Positions 22,929 to 30,242 of a stretch of DNA of 64,000 nt are shown here, piece by piece (within the stretch, counting starts at the first letter, position 1; every line of letters starts with the position of its first letter). The notes beneath the pieces are model-generated. The model saw only the letters and a program-made list of their open reading frames with translations, ran no database searches and was not told the origin of the DNA. Made by a program: the position numbers and the translations under genes. The DNA is from Gaiellasilicea sp963707575. Lineage in GTDB: Bacteria; Actinomycetota; Thermoleophilia; Gaiellales; Gaiellaceae. The DNA lies in contig OY970171.1 in NCBI GenBank assembly GCA_963707575.1, positions 2,046,001 through 2,110,000 on the forward strand, given 5' to 3'.

Positions 22929-24077
22929 GTGGACGGGACTGCGCACGCCATCCGGTCGGTGGACGACCTCCTTGCGGCCATGGTCGAGCTGGGCGCCTCC
23001 GACCTGCACCTGACGGCGGGAACGCCGCCCGCGGTGCGTCGGCGCGGCGAGCTGGAGCGGCTCGAGGGCGTGCCGGCTCTGACTCCGGCGGACACGCAGC
23101 AGCTGCTGTACCGCGTGCTCTCGACCGAGCAGCAGAAGCGGCTGGAGATCGATCGTCAGATCGACACCTCGCACTCCGTGCCGGGCCTCGCGCGCTTTCG
23201 CGTCAACATCTACTTCCAGCGCGAGGCGCTCGGCGCAGCGTTCCGCGTCATCCCCGAGGAGCTGAAGACGCTCGAGGAGCTGGGCCTCCCGGCCTCGCTC
23301 GCCGAGCTCGCGATGCTCCCGCGGGGCCTCGTGCTCGTCACCGGGCCGACCGGCTCGGGCAAGTCGACCACGCTCGCCGGGATGATCGACGAGGTCAACC
23401 GCAACCGCACCGATCACATCCTCACGATCGAGGATCCAATCGAGTTCGTGCATCGCCACAAGCGCTGCATCGTCAACCAGCGCGAGATCGGCGTCGACGC
23501 GGTCAGCTTCGCCGAGGCGCTGCGCGCGGCGCTCCGCCAGGACCCGGACGTGATCCTCGTCGGCGAGATGCGCGACCTCGAGACGATCTCCACTGCGCTC
23601 ACTGCGGCCGAGACCGGGCACCTCGTGCTCGGGACGCTGCACACCTCGAGCGCCCCCGGCACGATCGACCGCATCATCGACGTCTTCCCGGCCGAGCAGC
23701 AGGAGCAGGTACGGGTGATGCTCGCCGGCTCGCTCCAGGGCGTGATCACACAGGCCCTGCTGAAGACCGCCGACGGCCGAGGCCGCGTCGCAGCACTCGA
23801 GATCCTGCTTCCCGACGACGGCGTCCGCAACTTGATCCGCCAGGGCAAGGTCGAGCAGATCTACTCGATCATGCAGACGGGCACCGGCCGCGGGATGATG
23901 ACGATGGAGCAGTCGCTCGCGAACCTCGTGCAGCGCGGCGTGATCGAGCTCGACATCGCGCTCGAGTGCTCCAGCCGCCCCGACCAGCTCCAGGGCCTGC
24001 TCGAGCGCGGCGGCTTCGAGCGCCCCGTATCGGCTCTGCCGTCGCTGGATCAAGCCCTACGCGTGGCGGGGGCGTAG
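22929..24077 (+). CDS. pilT: Type IV pilus retraction ATPase, PilT family (copy 2)
   Basis: 382 residues from GTG at 22929. The choice follows the promoter: the -10 ends at 22920, so starts upstream cannot be on the mRNA. GTG at 22959 is the alternative and aligns well with copy 1. ELGASDLHL, Walker A GPTGSGKS (139-146), Asp box TIEDPIEF, Walker B ILVGEMRD (209-216), His box GHLVLGTLHT (230-239) and DGVRNLIRQGK (297-307) are all present. It lacks the Ala-rich tail of copy 1 and is closer to canonical PilT. First gene of the operon with pilM, pilN, pilO and the pilP-position gene. Confidence 0.92.
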   Translation: MDGTAHAIRSVDDLLAAMVELGASDLHLTAGTPPAVRRRGELERLEGVPALTPADTQQLLYRVLSTEQQKRLEIDRQIDTSHSVPGLARFRVNIYFQREALGAAFRVIPEELKTLEELGLPASLAELAMLPRGLVLVTGPTGSGKSTTLAGMIDEVNRNRTDHILTIEDPIEFVHRHKRCIVNQREIGVDAVSFAEALRAALRQDPDVILVGEMRDLETISTALTAAETGHLVLGTLHTSSAPGTIDRIIDVFPAEQQEQVRVMLAGSLQGVITQALLKTADGRGRVAALEILLPDDGVRNLIRQGKVEQIYSIMQTGTGRGMMTMEQSLANLVQRGVIELDIALECSSRPDQLQGLLERGGFERPVSALPSLDQALRVAGA

Positions 24078-24080
24078 CCG

Positions 24081-26144
24081 ATGCCGCACGACCGCGACGA
24101 GCAGCCCACCTCGATGTGGAAGAAGGAGCTCTCGTTCAAGCGCAAGCCGCGTGAGGAGGGGCCAGACACGGCGCAGCCCGACCCGGAGCAGCCCGACCCG
24201 GAGCAGCCCGCTGCCCCGGAGGCTGCCTCGGTCTGGAAGAAGGAGTTCTCCCTGCGCCGAAAGCCCAAGCCCGAGCCCGAGGCGCCGGTGGCCTCGGCAG
24301 ACGAACCGGTCGCGGATGCTCCGGTCGCCGCCGCGCCTGCTGCTCCGGCGCCGGCCGAGCCGGCTCCGTCGATCGACCACGGCTGGCTGACCCAGCCGCT
24401 CGAGGAGGTCTCCGCGCCGCCCGCCGAAGAGGCGACGACCGACCTGCTGCCGCCGCCCCGGCCCGTCCTCCATGCCCTTCCGCAGCCCGACGCCGCGCTC
24501 CAGCAGCCGCCCGCGCCGTTCCCGACGTCGGTGCCGGCGCCCGCACCCGACCCCAGCCCGGAGCCCGAGCCCCCCGCGCCTGCGGCCACGGCCGATCCGC
24601 TTCTTCCACCGGCGCCCCCGCTCGTCGCGGACGACGTGCTGGCAGCGCTTCTTCCCGACCTTCCTCCCCCGGGGCTGAGCGCGCCTGTCGCGCCCGAGCG
24701 AGCCGCGAGCATCCAGCTCGAGCCGGAGCCCGTTTCGGAGCCCGAACCGCGGCCTGAGCGAGCGCCCGAGCCGCCCGAGAAGCACGTGCCGTTCTACAAG
24801 CGCGAGCTCTCGTTCGGACGCGGGTCGAAGGCCGAGAAGCCGCCGAAGACGGAAAAGCCTGAGCGCAAGCCGCGCGCGCCTCGCCGCAAGCGCGGGGAAC
24901 AGGATGCGTGGGAGACCCCGGCCAAGCGAAAGCTCTCGTTCGGCCGCACCAAGGCCCAGCCGGTCGAGGATGGCTCGAGCCCCGAGCCGAAGGCCGAGCG
25001 CGCGCCGAGGGAGAAGCGCGAGCGCCCGCAGTTGCGGTTCGCGCGCAGGCCCAAGGCGATCGTGCCAGGCGGCAAGAGCGCGATGAAGCTCGTCGGGTTG
25101 AAGGTCGGCTCCTCACAGCTGGCGGCCGCGCGGATCCAGAACGGCGTCGTGCCGGAGCTGGTGCAGGCCGTTCGTGGCCCGCTCGAGCCGGGCATCGTCG
25201 TCGGCGGCGAGGTCCGCGACCCCGAGGCACTGGCCGTCGCACTCAAGGACTTCTTCAAGCGCCACAAGCTTCCTCGCCGCGGCGTGCGGCTCGGGATCGC
25301 GAACAACCGCATCGGCGTCCGCACGTTCGACGTCGCGGGGATCGACGATCCGAAGCAGCTCGACAACGCGATCAAGTTCCGCGCGCAGGAGGTGCTGCCG
25401 ATCCCGATCGAGGAGGCAGTGCTCGACTACCAGGTCCTGTCCGAGTTCACCGACGCCGAAGGCCAGCTGACGCGGCGCGTGCTGCTCGTCGTCGCGTATC
25501 GCGAGCTCGTCGACCGGTACCTGCTCGCCTGCGCCAAGGCGGGCATCCAGGTCGTCGGCATCGACCTCGAGGCGTTCGCGCTACTGCGCGCGCTGGCCGA
25601 GCCGCGGGCGAAGATCGAGAACGACGAGCGCGGCGCGCTCGTCGCCGTCTCCGTCGGGCACGAGCGCTCGACGTTTGCCGTCTCCGACGGCCGCGTCTGC
25701 GAGTTCACGCGCGTGCTCGAGTGGGGCGGCTGGACGATGAACGTCGCGATCGCGCGGGCGCTCGACACGGCTCCGAGCGAGGCCGAGCCGATCAAGCGGG
25801 CGCTCTCGTTCGTCGGCCCGGAGGAACTGCCCCCAGGTATCACCGAGGAACAGCTCGCAACGGCACGCGAGGCCGCCAGGCGGCAGCTGCAGTCGTTCGC
25901 GCGGGAGCTCGTCTCCTCGCTCCAGTTCTACCAAAACCAGCCCGGCTCTCTGGGCATCGGCGAGATCGTCGTCACGGGCGGTACTACCCACATGCCCGGC
26001 TTCGGCGAGGAGCTCCAGAAGCTGATCGGCGTGCCGGTCCGGGTGGGCGATCCGCTCGCCCGCGTGAAGGTCTCGAAGAAGCTCGGTCAGCGCGAGCAGT
26101 TCGGCTCACTCGCAGTCGCCATCGGCCTCGGGATCGAGGACTAG
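24081..26144 (+). CDS. pilM: Pilus assembly protein PilM with long repeat-bearing N-terminal extension
   Basis: 687 residues, about twice the usual 350. The C-terminal part (about 333-687) is the actin-like PilM ATPase: MKLVGLKVGSSQLAAARIQN, NAIKFRAQEVLPIPIEEAVLDY, VVAYRELVDRYLLACAKAGI and EIVVTGGTTHMPGFGEELQ. The first 330 residues are Pro/Glu/Ala-rich and disordered. They contain four copies of a basic motif: WKKELSFKRK (near 13), WKKEFSLRRK (near 52), YKRELSFGRG (near 239) and KRKLSFGRTK (near 282). PilM binds the PilN cytoplasmic tail and links it to the motor. The gene starts three bases after the pilT2 stop. The extension is unusual and could bind several partners. Confidence 0.88.
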   Translation: MPHDRDEQPTSMWKKELSFKRKPREEGPDTAQPDPEQPDPEQPAAPEAASVWKKEFSLRRKPKPEPEAPVASADEPVADAPVAAAPAAPAPAEPAPSIDHGWLTQPLEEVSAPPAEEATTDLLPPPRPVLHALPQPDAALQQPPAPFPTSVPAPAPDPSPEPEPPAPAATADPLLPPAPPLVADDVLAALLPDLPPPGLSAPVAPERAASIQLEPEPVSEPEPRPERAPEPPEKHVPFYKRELSFGRGSKAEKPPKTEKPERKPRAPRRKRGEQDAWETPAKRKLSFGRTKAQPVEDGSSPEPKAERAPREKRERPQLRFARRPKAIVPGGKSAMKLVGLKVGSSQLAAARIQNGVVPELVQAVRGPLEPGIVVGGEVRDPEALAVALKDFFKRHKLPRRGVRLGIANNRIGVRTFDVAGIDDPKQLDNAIKFRAQEVLPIPIEEAVLDYQVLSEFTDAEGQLTRRVLLVVAYRELVDRYLLACAKAGIQVVGIDLEAFALLRALAEPRAKIENDERGALVAVSVGHERSTFAVSDGRVCEFTRVLEWGGWTMNVAIARALDTAPSEAEPIKRALSFVGPEELPPGITEEQLATAREAARRQLQSFARELVSSLQFYQNQPGSLGIGEIVVTGGTTHMPGFGEELQKLIGVPVRVGDPLARVKVSKKLGQREQFGSLAVAIGLGIED

Positions 26145-26148
26145 CGGC

Positions 26149-26766
26149 ATGCGCGCAGTCAACCTGCTCCCACGCGACGTCCCGGTCAAGAGCTTCGCGG
26201 CCAACCGTGGCCTCGCCTTCGGTGGCATCGGCGGAGCCGCGCTCGTGACCGCCGTCCTGGCGACCATGACCCTGGGCGCGAGCGGCGCTGTCGGACAGAA
26301 GCAGAATGAGCTCGACTCGCTGCGGGCGCAGCTCGCTGCCGTCCCGAGACCCGTCGTCGAAGACACGGGCGACGAGGCTCAGCTCGCGTTCGAGAAGGGC
26401 GCGCGCGTCGGTGCGCTCTCGATGGCGCTGAGCGGGCGCGTCGCCTGGGATCGCCTGCTTCGCCAGCTCTCCCTCGTGCTTCCCGAGGACGTCTGGCTGA
26501 CGAACCTCGCGGCCACCGCGCCGTCCACCGCCACTCCCGACCCGGCGGCCGTCGCTACAGCTCCCGCCGCAGGCGCGGCGGGCTTCACACTCGACGGCTC
26601 GACGTACTCCCAGGACGGCGTTGCGCGCTTCCTGGCGCGGCTGTCGGTCGTGCCCGACCTGGCCAACGTCCGGCTGATGTCGAGCAGCAGCATCCTCGTC
26701 GACGGTCGTGAGGTCGTGCAGTTCACGGTGCTCGCAGACGTACGTGAGCCGGGAGCCGGATCGTGA
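26149..26766 (+). CDS. pilN: Pilus assembly protein PilN
   Basis: 205 residues. The N-terminal AVNLLPRDVPVKSF is the short cytoplasmic PilM-binding INLLP motif. A transmembrane helix (about 22-44) precedes a coiled coil (QKQNELDSLRAQLAAV) and a ferredoxin-like extracytoplasmic domain with DRLLRQLSLVLPEDVWLTNL and FTLDGSTYSQDGVARFLARL. An Ala/Pro insertion at about 125-145 interrupts the domain. It forms the alignment subcomplex with PilM and PilO. It begins four bases after the pilM stop and overlaps pilO (GTGA). Confidence 0.87.
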   Translation: MRAVNLLPRDVPVKSFAANRGLAFGGIGGAALVTAVLATMTLGASGAVGQKQNELDSLRAQLAAVPRPVVEDTGDEAQLAFEKGARVGALSMALSGRVAWDRLLRQLSLVLPEDVWLTNLAATAPSTATPDPAAVATAPAAGAAGFTLDGSTYSQDGVARFLARLSVVPDLANVRLMSSSSILVDGREVVQFTVLADVREPGAGS

Positions 26767-27440
26767 AGCGCAAGCTCGACACCCGCACGCTGGGCGTGCT
26801 CATCGGCGTGGCGCTCCTGGTCGTCGCGGCCGGCGGCTACTTCCTGATCGTCTCACCGAAGAAGAGCGCCGCCGCGAAGCTGGAGACCGAGATCGCGTCC
26901 GTGAGCGCGGAGCTCGTGGCGGCGCAGGCAGCTGTCACCGCGCAGGACGACACGCAGCCGATCGCCGTCGCGGACATCTTCCGCCTCGCGAAGGCGATGC
27001 CGAGCAAGCCGGACATGCCCGGAATCCTGCTCGAGCTCGCCCGGATCGCCGACGAGACGGGCATCAGGTTCACGTCGATTGCCCCGCAGACCTCGACCAC
27101 CGCCGGCGTCTATCAGGTCGTCCCGATTGCCGTGGTCTTCCAAGGATCCTTCTACGCACTCTCCGACCTGCTCTTCCGGCTGCGGACTCTGGTCTCCGTG
27201 CGCCACGGGGAGCTGCAGGCCCGGGGCCGCCTCTTCGCGGTCGAGAGCGTCACCTTCTCCGAGTCGGACAGCGGCTTTCCCAACCTCACCGCGTCGCTCA
27301 CCCTGAACGCGTATGTGTACGGCACGAGCGAGCCGGCGAACGAGCTGCCGGCTCCCGCAGCGCCGGCGCCCGCGCCGGCCGAGGGCGCTGAGGCACCGCC
27401 GGCCGACGGCGAGGTCGCGGCAGCAGGAGCGACGGGCTGA
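26763..27440 (+). CDS. pilO: Pilus assembly protein PilO
   Basis: 225 residues from a GTG overlapping the pilN stop. A short basic N-terminus and transmembrane helix (about 9-30) are followed by a coiled coil (KSAAAKLETEIASVSAELVA) and the PilO core: ADIFRLAKAMPSKPDMPGIL and LELARIADETGIRFTSI, then VFQGSFYALSDLLFRLRTLV. The tail of about 35 residues is Pro/Ala/Glu-rich. It pairs with PilN. TGATG overlap with the following gene. Confidence 0.87.
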   Translation: MKRKLDTRTLGVLIGVALLVVAAGGYFLIVSPKKSAAAKLETEIASVSAELVAAQAAVTAQDDTQPIAVADIFRLAKAMPSKPDMPGILLELARIADETGIRFTSIAPQTSTTAGVYQVVPIAVVFQGSFYALSDLLFRLRTLVSVRHGELQARGRLFAVESVTFSESDSGFPNLTASLTLNAYVYGTSEPANELPAPAAPAPAPAEGAEAPPADGEVAAAGATG

Positions 27441-28252
27441 TGGCTCCGCGGAAGCGAGTCGACCCGCTGCAGGCGAAGGCGGCGAAGCAGAAGAAGATCG
27501 CCATCGGCGGCGTCGTCGTACTCTGCCTGCTGCTTGCGGTCCAGGGCCCGAAGACGCTGAAGATGATGAAGGGCCCGGCGCCGACCACCGCCGCTGCCCC
27601 AGCGCCCGCTGCGCCGGCCGCGCCCGTTCCGGGAGCGCCCGCGCCGGTCGACGGAACCGCGGCTCCCGCCGACGGAACCGCGGCTCCCACCGGCCCGACC
27701 GACCTCTCCGCCCTCGCCGACTCCGACCTTCCGCCGGCACCCGACGCCGGTCAGCTGGTCAGCTTCGAACGCTTCGCCAGCAAGGATCCGTTCGTCCCGC
27801 AGGCGGTCTCGACACCGAAGCCTGAGCCGGCGGCACCCGCCGATGGCGGGGACGCCGGAAGCGACGGTGGCTCCGGCTCCGGAGGAGGCTCCGACCCGGT
27901 CGACGGCGGCTTCACGCCTGCTCCCGCGGACGGCTCCGGTGGCGGCAGCAGCTCGCCGAACCCGGCCGCGCCTGCCGCTGCGACGCTCACCTCGATCTCC
28001 GTCAACGGCACCGCCGAGGACGTCGAGGTGAAGAAGCCCTTCCCGGCTGCGCAGCCGACGTTCGTGCTCGTCTCGCTGGCGAAGAACGGCAAGTCCGTCC
28101 AGATCGGGATCGCCGGTGGCACCTACGCCGACGGGGGGCAGACGATCGCCCTCCAGCTCGGCAAGCCGCTCACGCTGCAGAACACCGCCGACGGCACGCG
28201 CTACGAGCTCGAGCTCCTCGCCGTGGCGGGCTTCGTGCCGCCCACCCGGTAG
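27440..28252 (+). CDS. Membrane protein at the PilP position of the pilus operon
   Basis: 270 residues. Transmembrane helix (about 20-37), Ala/Pro/Gly linkers (about 45-95 and 128-175), a short motif SFERFASKDPFVP resembling the FxxxDPF(x)P segment of PilP/GspC-type proteins, and a compact C-terminal domain (about 180-270) with a VKKPFPAAQPTFVLVSLAKNG stretch. It is not a lipoprotein and no PilQ secretin gene is nearby, so it would act as a PilNO partner in a cell without that outer-membrane channel. Known T4P of monoderms lack PilP/PilQ, so this assignment is positional. Its 3' end is part of a small tandem duplication. Confidence 0.65.
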   Translation: MAPRKRVDPLQAKAAKQKKIAIGGVVVLCLLLAVQGPKTLKMMKGPAPTTAAAPAPAAPAAPVPGAPAPVDGTAAPADGTAAPTGPTDLSALADSDLPPAPDAGQLVSFERFASKDPFVPQAVSTPKPEPAAPADGGDAGSDGGSGSGGGSDPVDGGFTPAPADGSGGGSSSPNPAAPAAATLTSISVNGTAEDVEVKKPFPAAQPTFVLVSLAKNGKSVQIGIAGGTYADGGQTIALQLGKPLTLQNTADGTRYELELLAVAGFVPPTR

Positions 28253-28330
28253 TCGGCCGACTCGTCGAACGTCGACGTAACGCGCGTTAGCGCGAACGTA
28301 CCCTCGGTTGCCCTGCGAGCCACGACCGTC
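28253..28330 (-). pseudogene. Remnant copy of the 3' end of the pilV-like gene
   Basis: On the minus strand this segment reads TVVARRATEGTFALTRVTST then FDESAD. It parallels the true C-terminus of the minor pilin at 28437-28946 (VTVVVRRPSDGKSLARVTST then FDESTG). The DNA copies at 28258-28284 and 28446-28472 are nearly identical. The last 19-22 bases of the preceding pilus gene (28231-28252) also recur at 28383-28401. Together this looks like an old tandem duplication across the convergent junction. Confidence 0.7.
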
Positions 28331-28436
28331 GATGTCGGAGAAGCAGCCTTGCCCAGGTGTGCGCGGCCGCCCTACACCGAGCCTTCGTGCCCACCCGGTA
28401 GCCCGGGGACGCTAGTACCCCCGCGAGCGCGCTTAG

Positions 28437-28946
28437 CTAGCCGGTCGACTCGTCGAACGTCGACGTCACGCGTGCCAGCGACTTCCCGTCGCTCGGCCTG
28501 CGAACCACGACCGTCACCCGCTTGACCGGCCGCCCGTTCGGGGGCGTGTCCGCGACGACGTACGTGTCGATGCGGTAGCTGCGGTGGTCGGGCCCCGTCG
28601 TCGTGCGCATCGGATCGCACTGGGCCGGCGTGGGCGAGCCGGGGCACGTCGCGGTGACGATCTGCGACCCGCTGTAGGCGGTGTCGCCCGCGTAGGCCGT
28701 GTTGCCCGAAGCAGTCGTCACGGCGGACGAGAGCAGCGCGATGTTCGTGTGCGTCACGGCGCGATAGAGCTCCATCTGCTTGTCGGCGAGCACCGACGCC
28801 GTGGAGGTCTCGGACGCGCGCTGGAGCCCGACCGCGCCCGAGTTGAACGCGGCGATGATCGCGAGGATCCCGACGTTCAGCATCAGGATCGAGATCAGCA
28901 GCTCGATCAGGCCGAAGCCCTGCTCCGCTTGGAGACGTGCCCGCAC
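28437..28946 (-). CDS. pilV: Type IV minor pilin, PilV-like
   Basis: 169 residues from GTG at 28946. The prepilin signal is unusually short: about ten residues, QG|FGLIELLISILMLNVGILAI, with Glu at +5. The helix contains Asn/Asp/Leu patterns as in PilV/GspI. The globular part has one close cysteine pair (TCPG...QCDP) and a C-terminal VTVVVRRPSDG strand. The GTG is seven bases after a FliA/WhiG-type -10 box with no ribosome binding site, so leaderless. Divergent from pilC and sharing its -35 bases. Confidence 0.85.
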   Translation of the reverse strand: MRARLQAEQGFGLIELLISILMLNVGILAIIAAFNSGAVGLQRASETSTASVLADKQMELYRAVTHTNIALLSSAVTTASGNTAYAGDTAYSGSQIVTATCPGSPTPAQCDPMRTTTGPDHRSYRIDTYVVADTPPNGRPVKRVTVVVRRPSDGKSLARVTSTFDESTG

Positions 28947-28953
28947 CCATCCG

Positions 28954-28981
28954 TCATCGGCACGGAGGCGCCGAACCTCAA
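28954..28981 (-). promoter_or_regulatory. FliA/WhiG-type promoter of pilV (minus strand)
   Basis: On the minus strand: TTGA (28981-28978), 16 bases, GCCGATGA (28961-28954). The four -35 bases are the same base pairs used as TCAA by the pilC promoter on the other strand. Confidence 0.75.
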
Positions 28982-29005
28982 GCGGAATCCCACCCCTGCC
29001 GATAG
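28978..29005 (+). promoter_or_regulatory. FliA/WhiG-type promoter of pilC
   Basis: TCAA (28978-28981), 16 bases, GCCGATAG (28998-29005). The pilC ATG is 11 bases downstream with AGGGGAG between. Confidence 0.85.
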
Positions 29006-29016
29006 CCAGGGGAGCG

Positions 29017-30228
29017 ATGGCGGCGTACAGCTACAGCGCGATCAACTCGGTCGGCCTCGAGTCCGTGGGGGAGGTCCACGCCCCGGATCCGTCGGCGGCA
29101 CGGGAGCAGCTGCGCGTCCGCGGCCTCCTGGCGACCAATCTGCACGAGCTGCCCGCCAGCGGCGAACAGACCGCGCGCACCGCCTTCAAGAAGATCAAGC
29201 CCAAGTCGCTGCAGATCTTCTCGCGTCAGTTCGCGACGATGATCGAGGCGGGGCTGAACATCGTCAGCGCGCTCGTCATCCTCGAGCAGCAGACCGACGA
29301 CAGGTACCTCGCCGCAGTCATCCGCGAGCTGCGCGCCGACGTCGAGGGCGGCATGCTGATGTCGCAGGCGATGGCGCGGCACCCGAAGGTGTTCAACCGG
29401 CTCTACGTCTCCATGGTCGAGGCCGGTGAGGCGGCCGGAATCCTCGACACGGTGCTCGACCGCGTCGCGTACCAGATCGAGAAGGAGACCAAGATCAAGC
29501 GCCGCGTCAAGGGCGCGATGATCTACCCGACGATGGTGCTGATCTTCGCCACCCTCGTCCTCGTCGGGATGCTGCTCTTCCTCGTCCCGGTGTTCGTGAA
29601 GATCTTCGCGCAGCTCGGCGGCGACCTGCCGACGCTCACGAAGTGGGTGCTGGCCATGTCCAACTTCATCAAGGCGACCTGGTTCGTCCTCTTCCCCGGC
29701 GTGATCGCGTCGGTCTTCGGGATCAAGCGGTTCCTCCGCACCGAGACCGGCCGTCGGCGCTGGGACCGGATCAAGCTCAGGCTGCCGATGAAGGTCGGCG
29801 ATGTCGTCCTGAAGGTGACGATGGCCCGCTTCTCGCGCACCCTCTCGACGCTCGTGGCGGCCGGGGTGGACATCATCAAGGCGCTCGAGATCACAGGCCA
29901 GACCTCCGGCAACTGGGTCGTCGAGGAAGCGCTCACCGAGGTGCGCGCGCGTGTCCATGAGGGCGTTCCGATCGCGCAGCCGCTCGTCGAGAACCCGGTC
30001 TTCCCGGCGATGGTCAGCCAGATGGTGAAGATCGGCGAGGAGACGGGAGAGCTCGAGAAGATGCTCGGCAAGATCGCCGACTTCTACGAGGACGAGGTCG
30101 ACGCCTCGATCCAGTCGCTGACCTCGATCGTGGAGCCGATCATGATGCTCGGCGTCGGCCTGATGGTCGGCGTCGTGATCATCTCCATGTACCTGCCGAT
30201 GTTCAAGCTGCTGACGCTGATCAAGTAA
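29017..30228 (+). CDS. pilC: Type IV pilus inner-membrane platform protein PilC (GspF family)
   Basis: 403 residues. Two GspF repeats: FSRQFATMIEAGLNIVSALV (about 66-85) and FSRTLSTLVAAGVDIIKALE (about 270-289), each followed by a hydrophobic hairpin. Conserved MVEAGEAAGILDTVLDRVA and MVKIGEETGELEKMLGKIAD mark the ends of the repeats. Three to four transmembrane helices. It links PilB/PilT motors to the pilus base. ATG chosen at 29017 because the promoter -10 ends at 29005; longer in-frame starts lie upstream of the transcript. Ends 15 bases before the convergent TetR gene. Confidence 0.94.
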   Translation: MAAYSYSAINSVGLESVGEVHAPDPSAAREQLRVRGLLATNLHELPASGEQTARTAFKKIKPKSLQIFSRQFATMIEAGLNIVSALVILEQQTDDRYLAAVIRELRADVEGGMLMSQAMARHPKVFNRLYVSMVEAGEAAGILDTVLDRVAYQIEKETKIKRRVKGAMIYPTMVLIFATLVLVGMLLFLVPVFVKIFAQLGGDLPTLTKWVLAMSNFIKATWFVLFPGVIASVFGIKRFLRTETGRRRWDRIKLRLPMKVGDVVLKVTMARFSRTLSTLVAAGVDIIKALEITGQTSGNWVVEEALTEVRARVHEGVPIAQPLVENPVFPAMVSQMVKIGEETGELEKMLGKIADFYEDEVDASIQSLTSIVEPIMMLGVGLMVGVVIISMYLPMFKLLTLIK

Positions 30229-30242
30229 GCCGCTCGCTCGCC

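Noticed and set aside
24075..24090. GCCGATGC overlapping the pilM start codon, with CTAC 16 bases upstream
   Set aside because: The ATG lies inside the would-be -10 element, so transcription would start inside the gene. pilM is three bases from the pilT2 stop and clearly in its operon.
24081..25080. Pro/Glu-rich 5' part of pilM as a separate gene
   Set aside because: The frame is continuous into the PilM core with no internal stop, and the motifs recur up to the core border.
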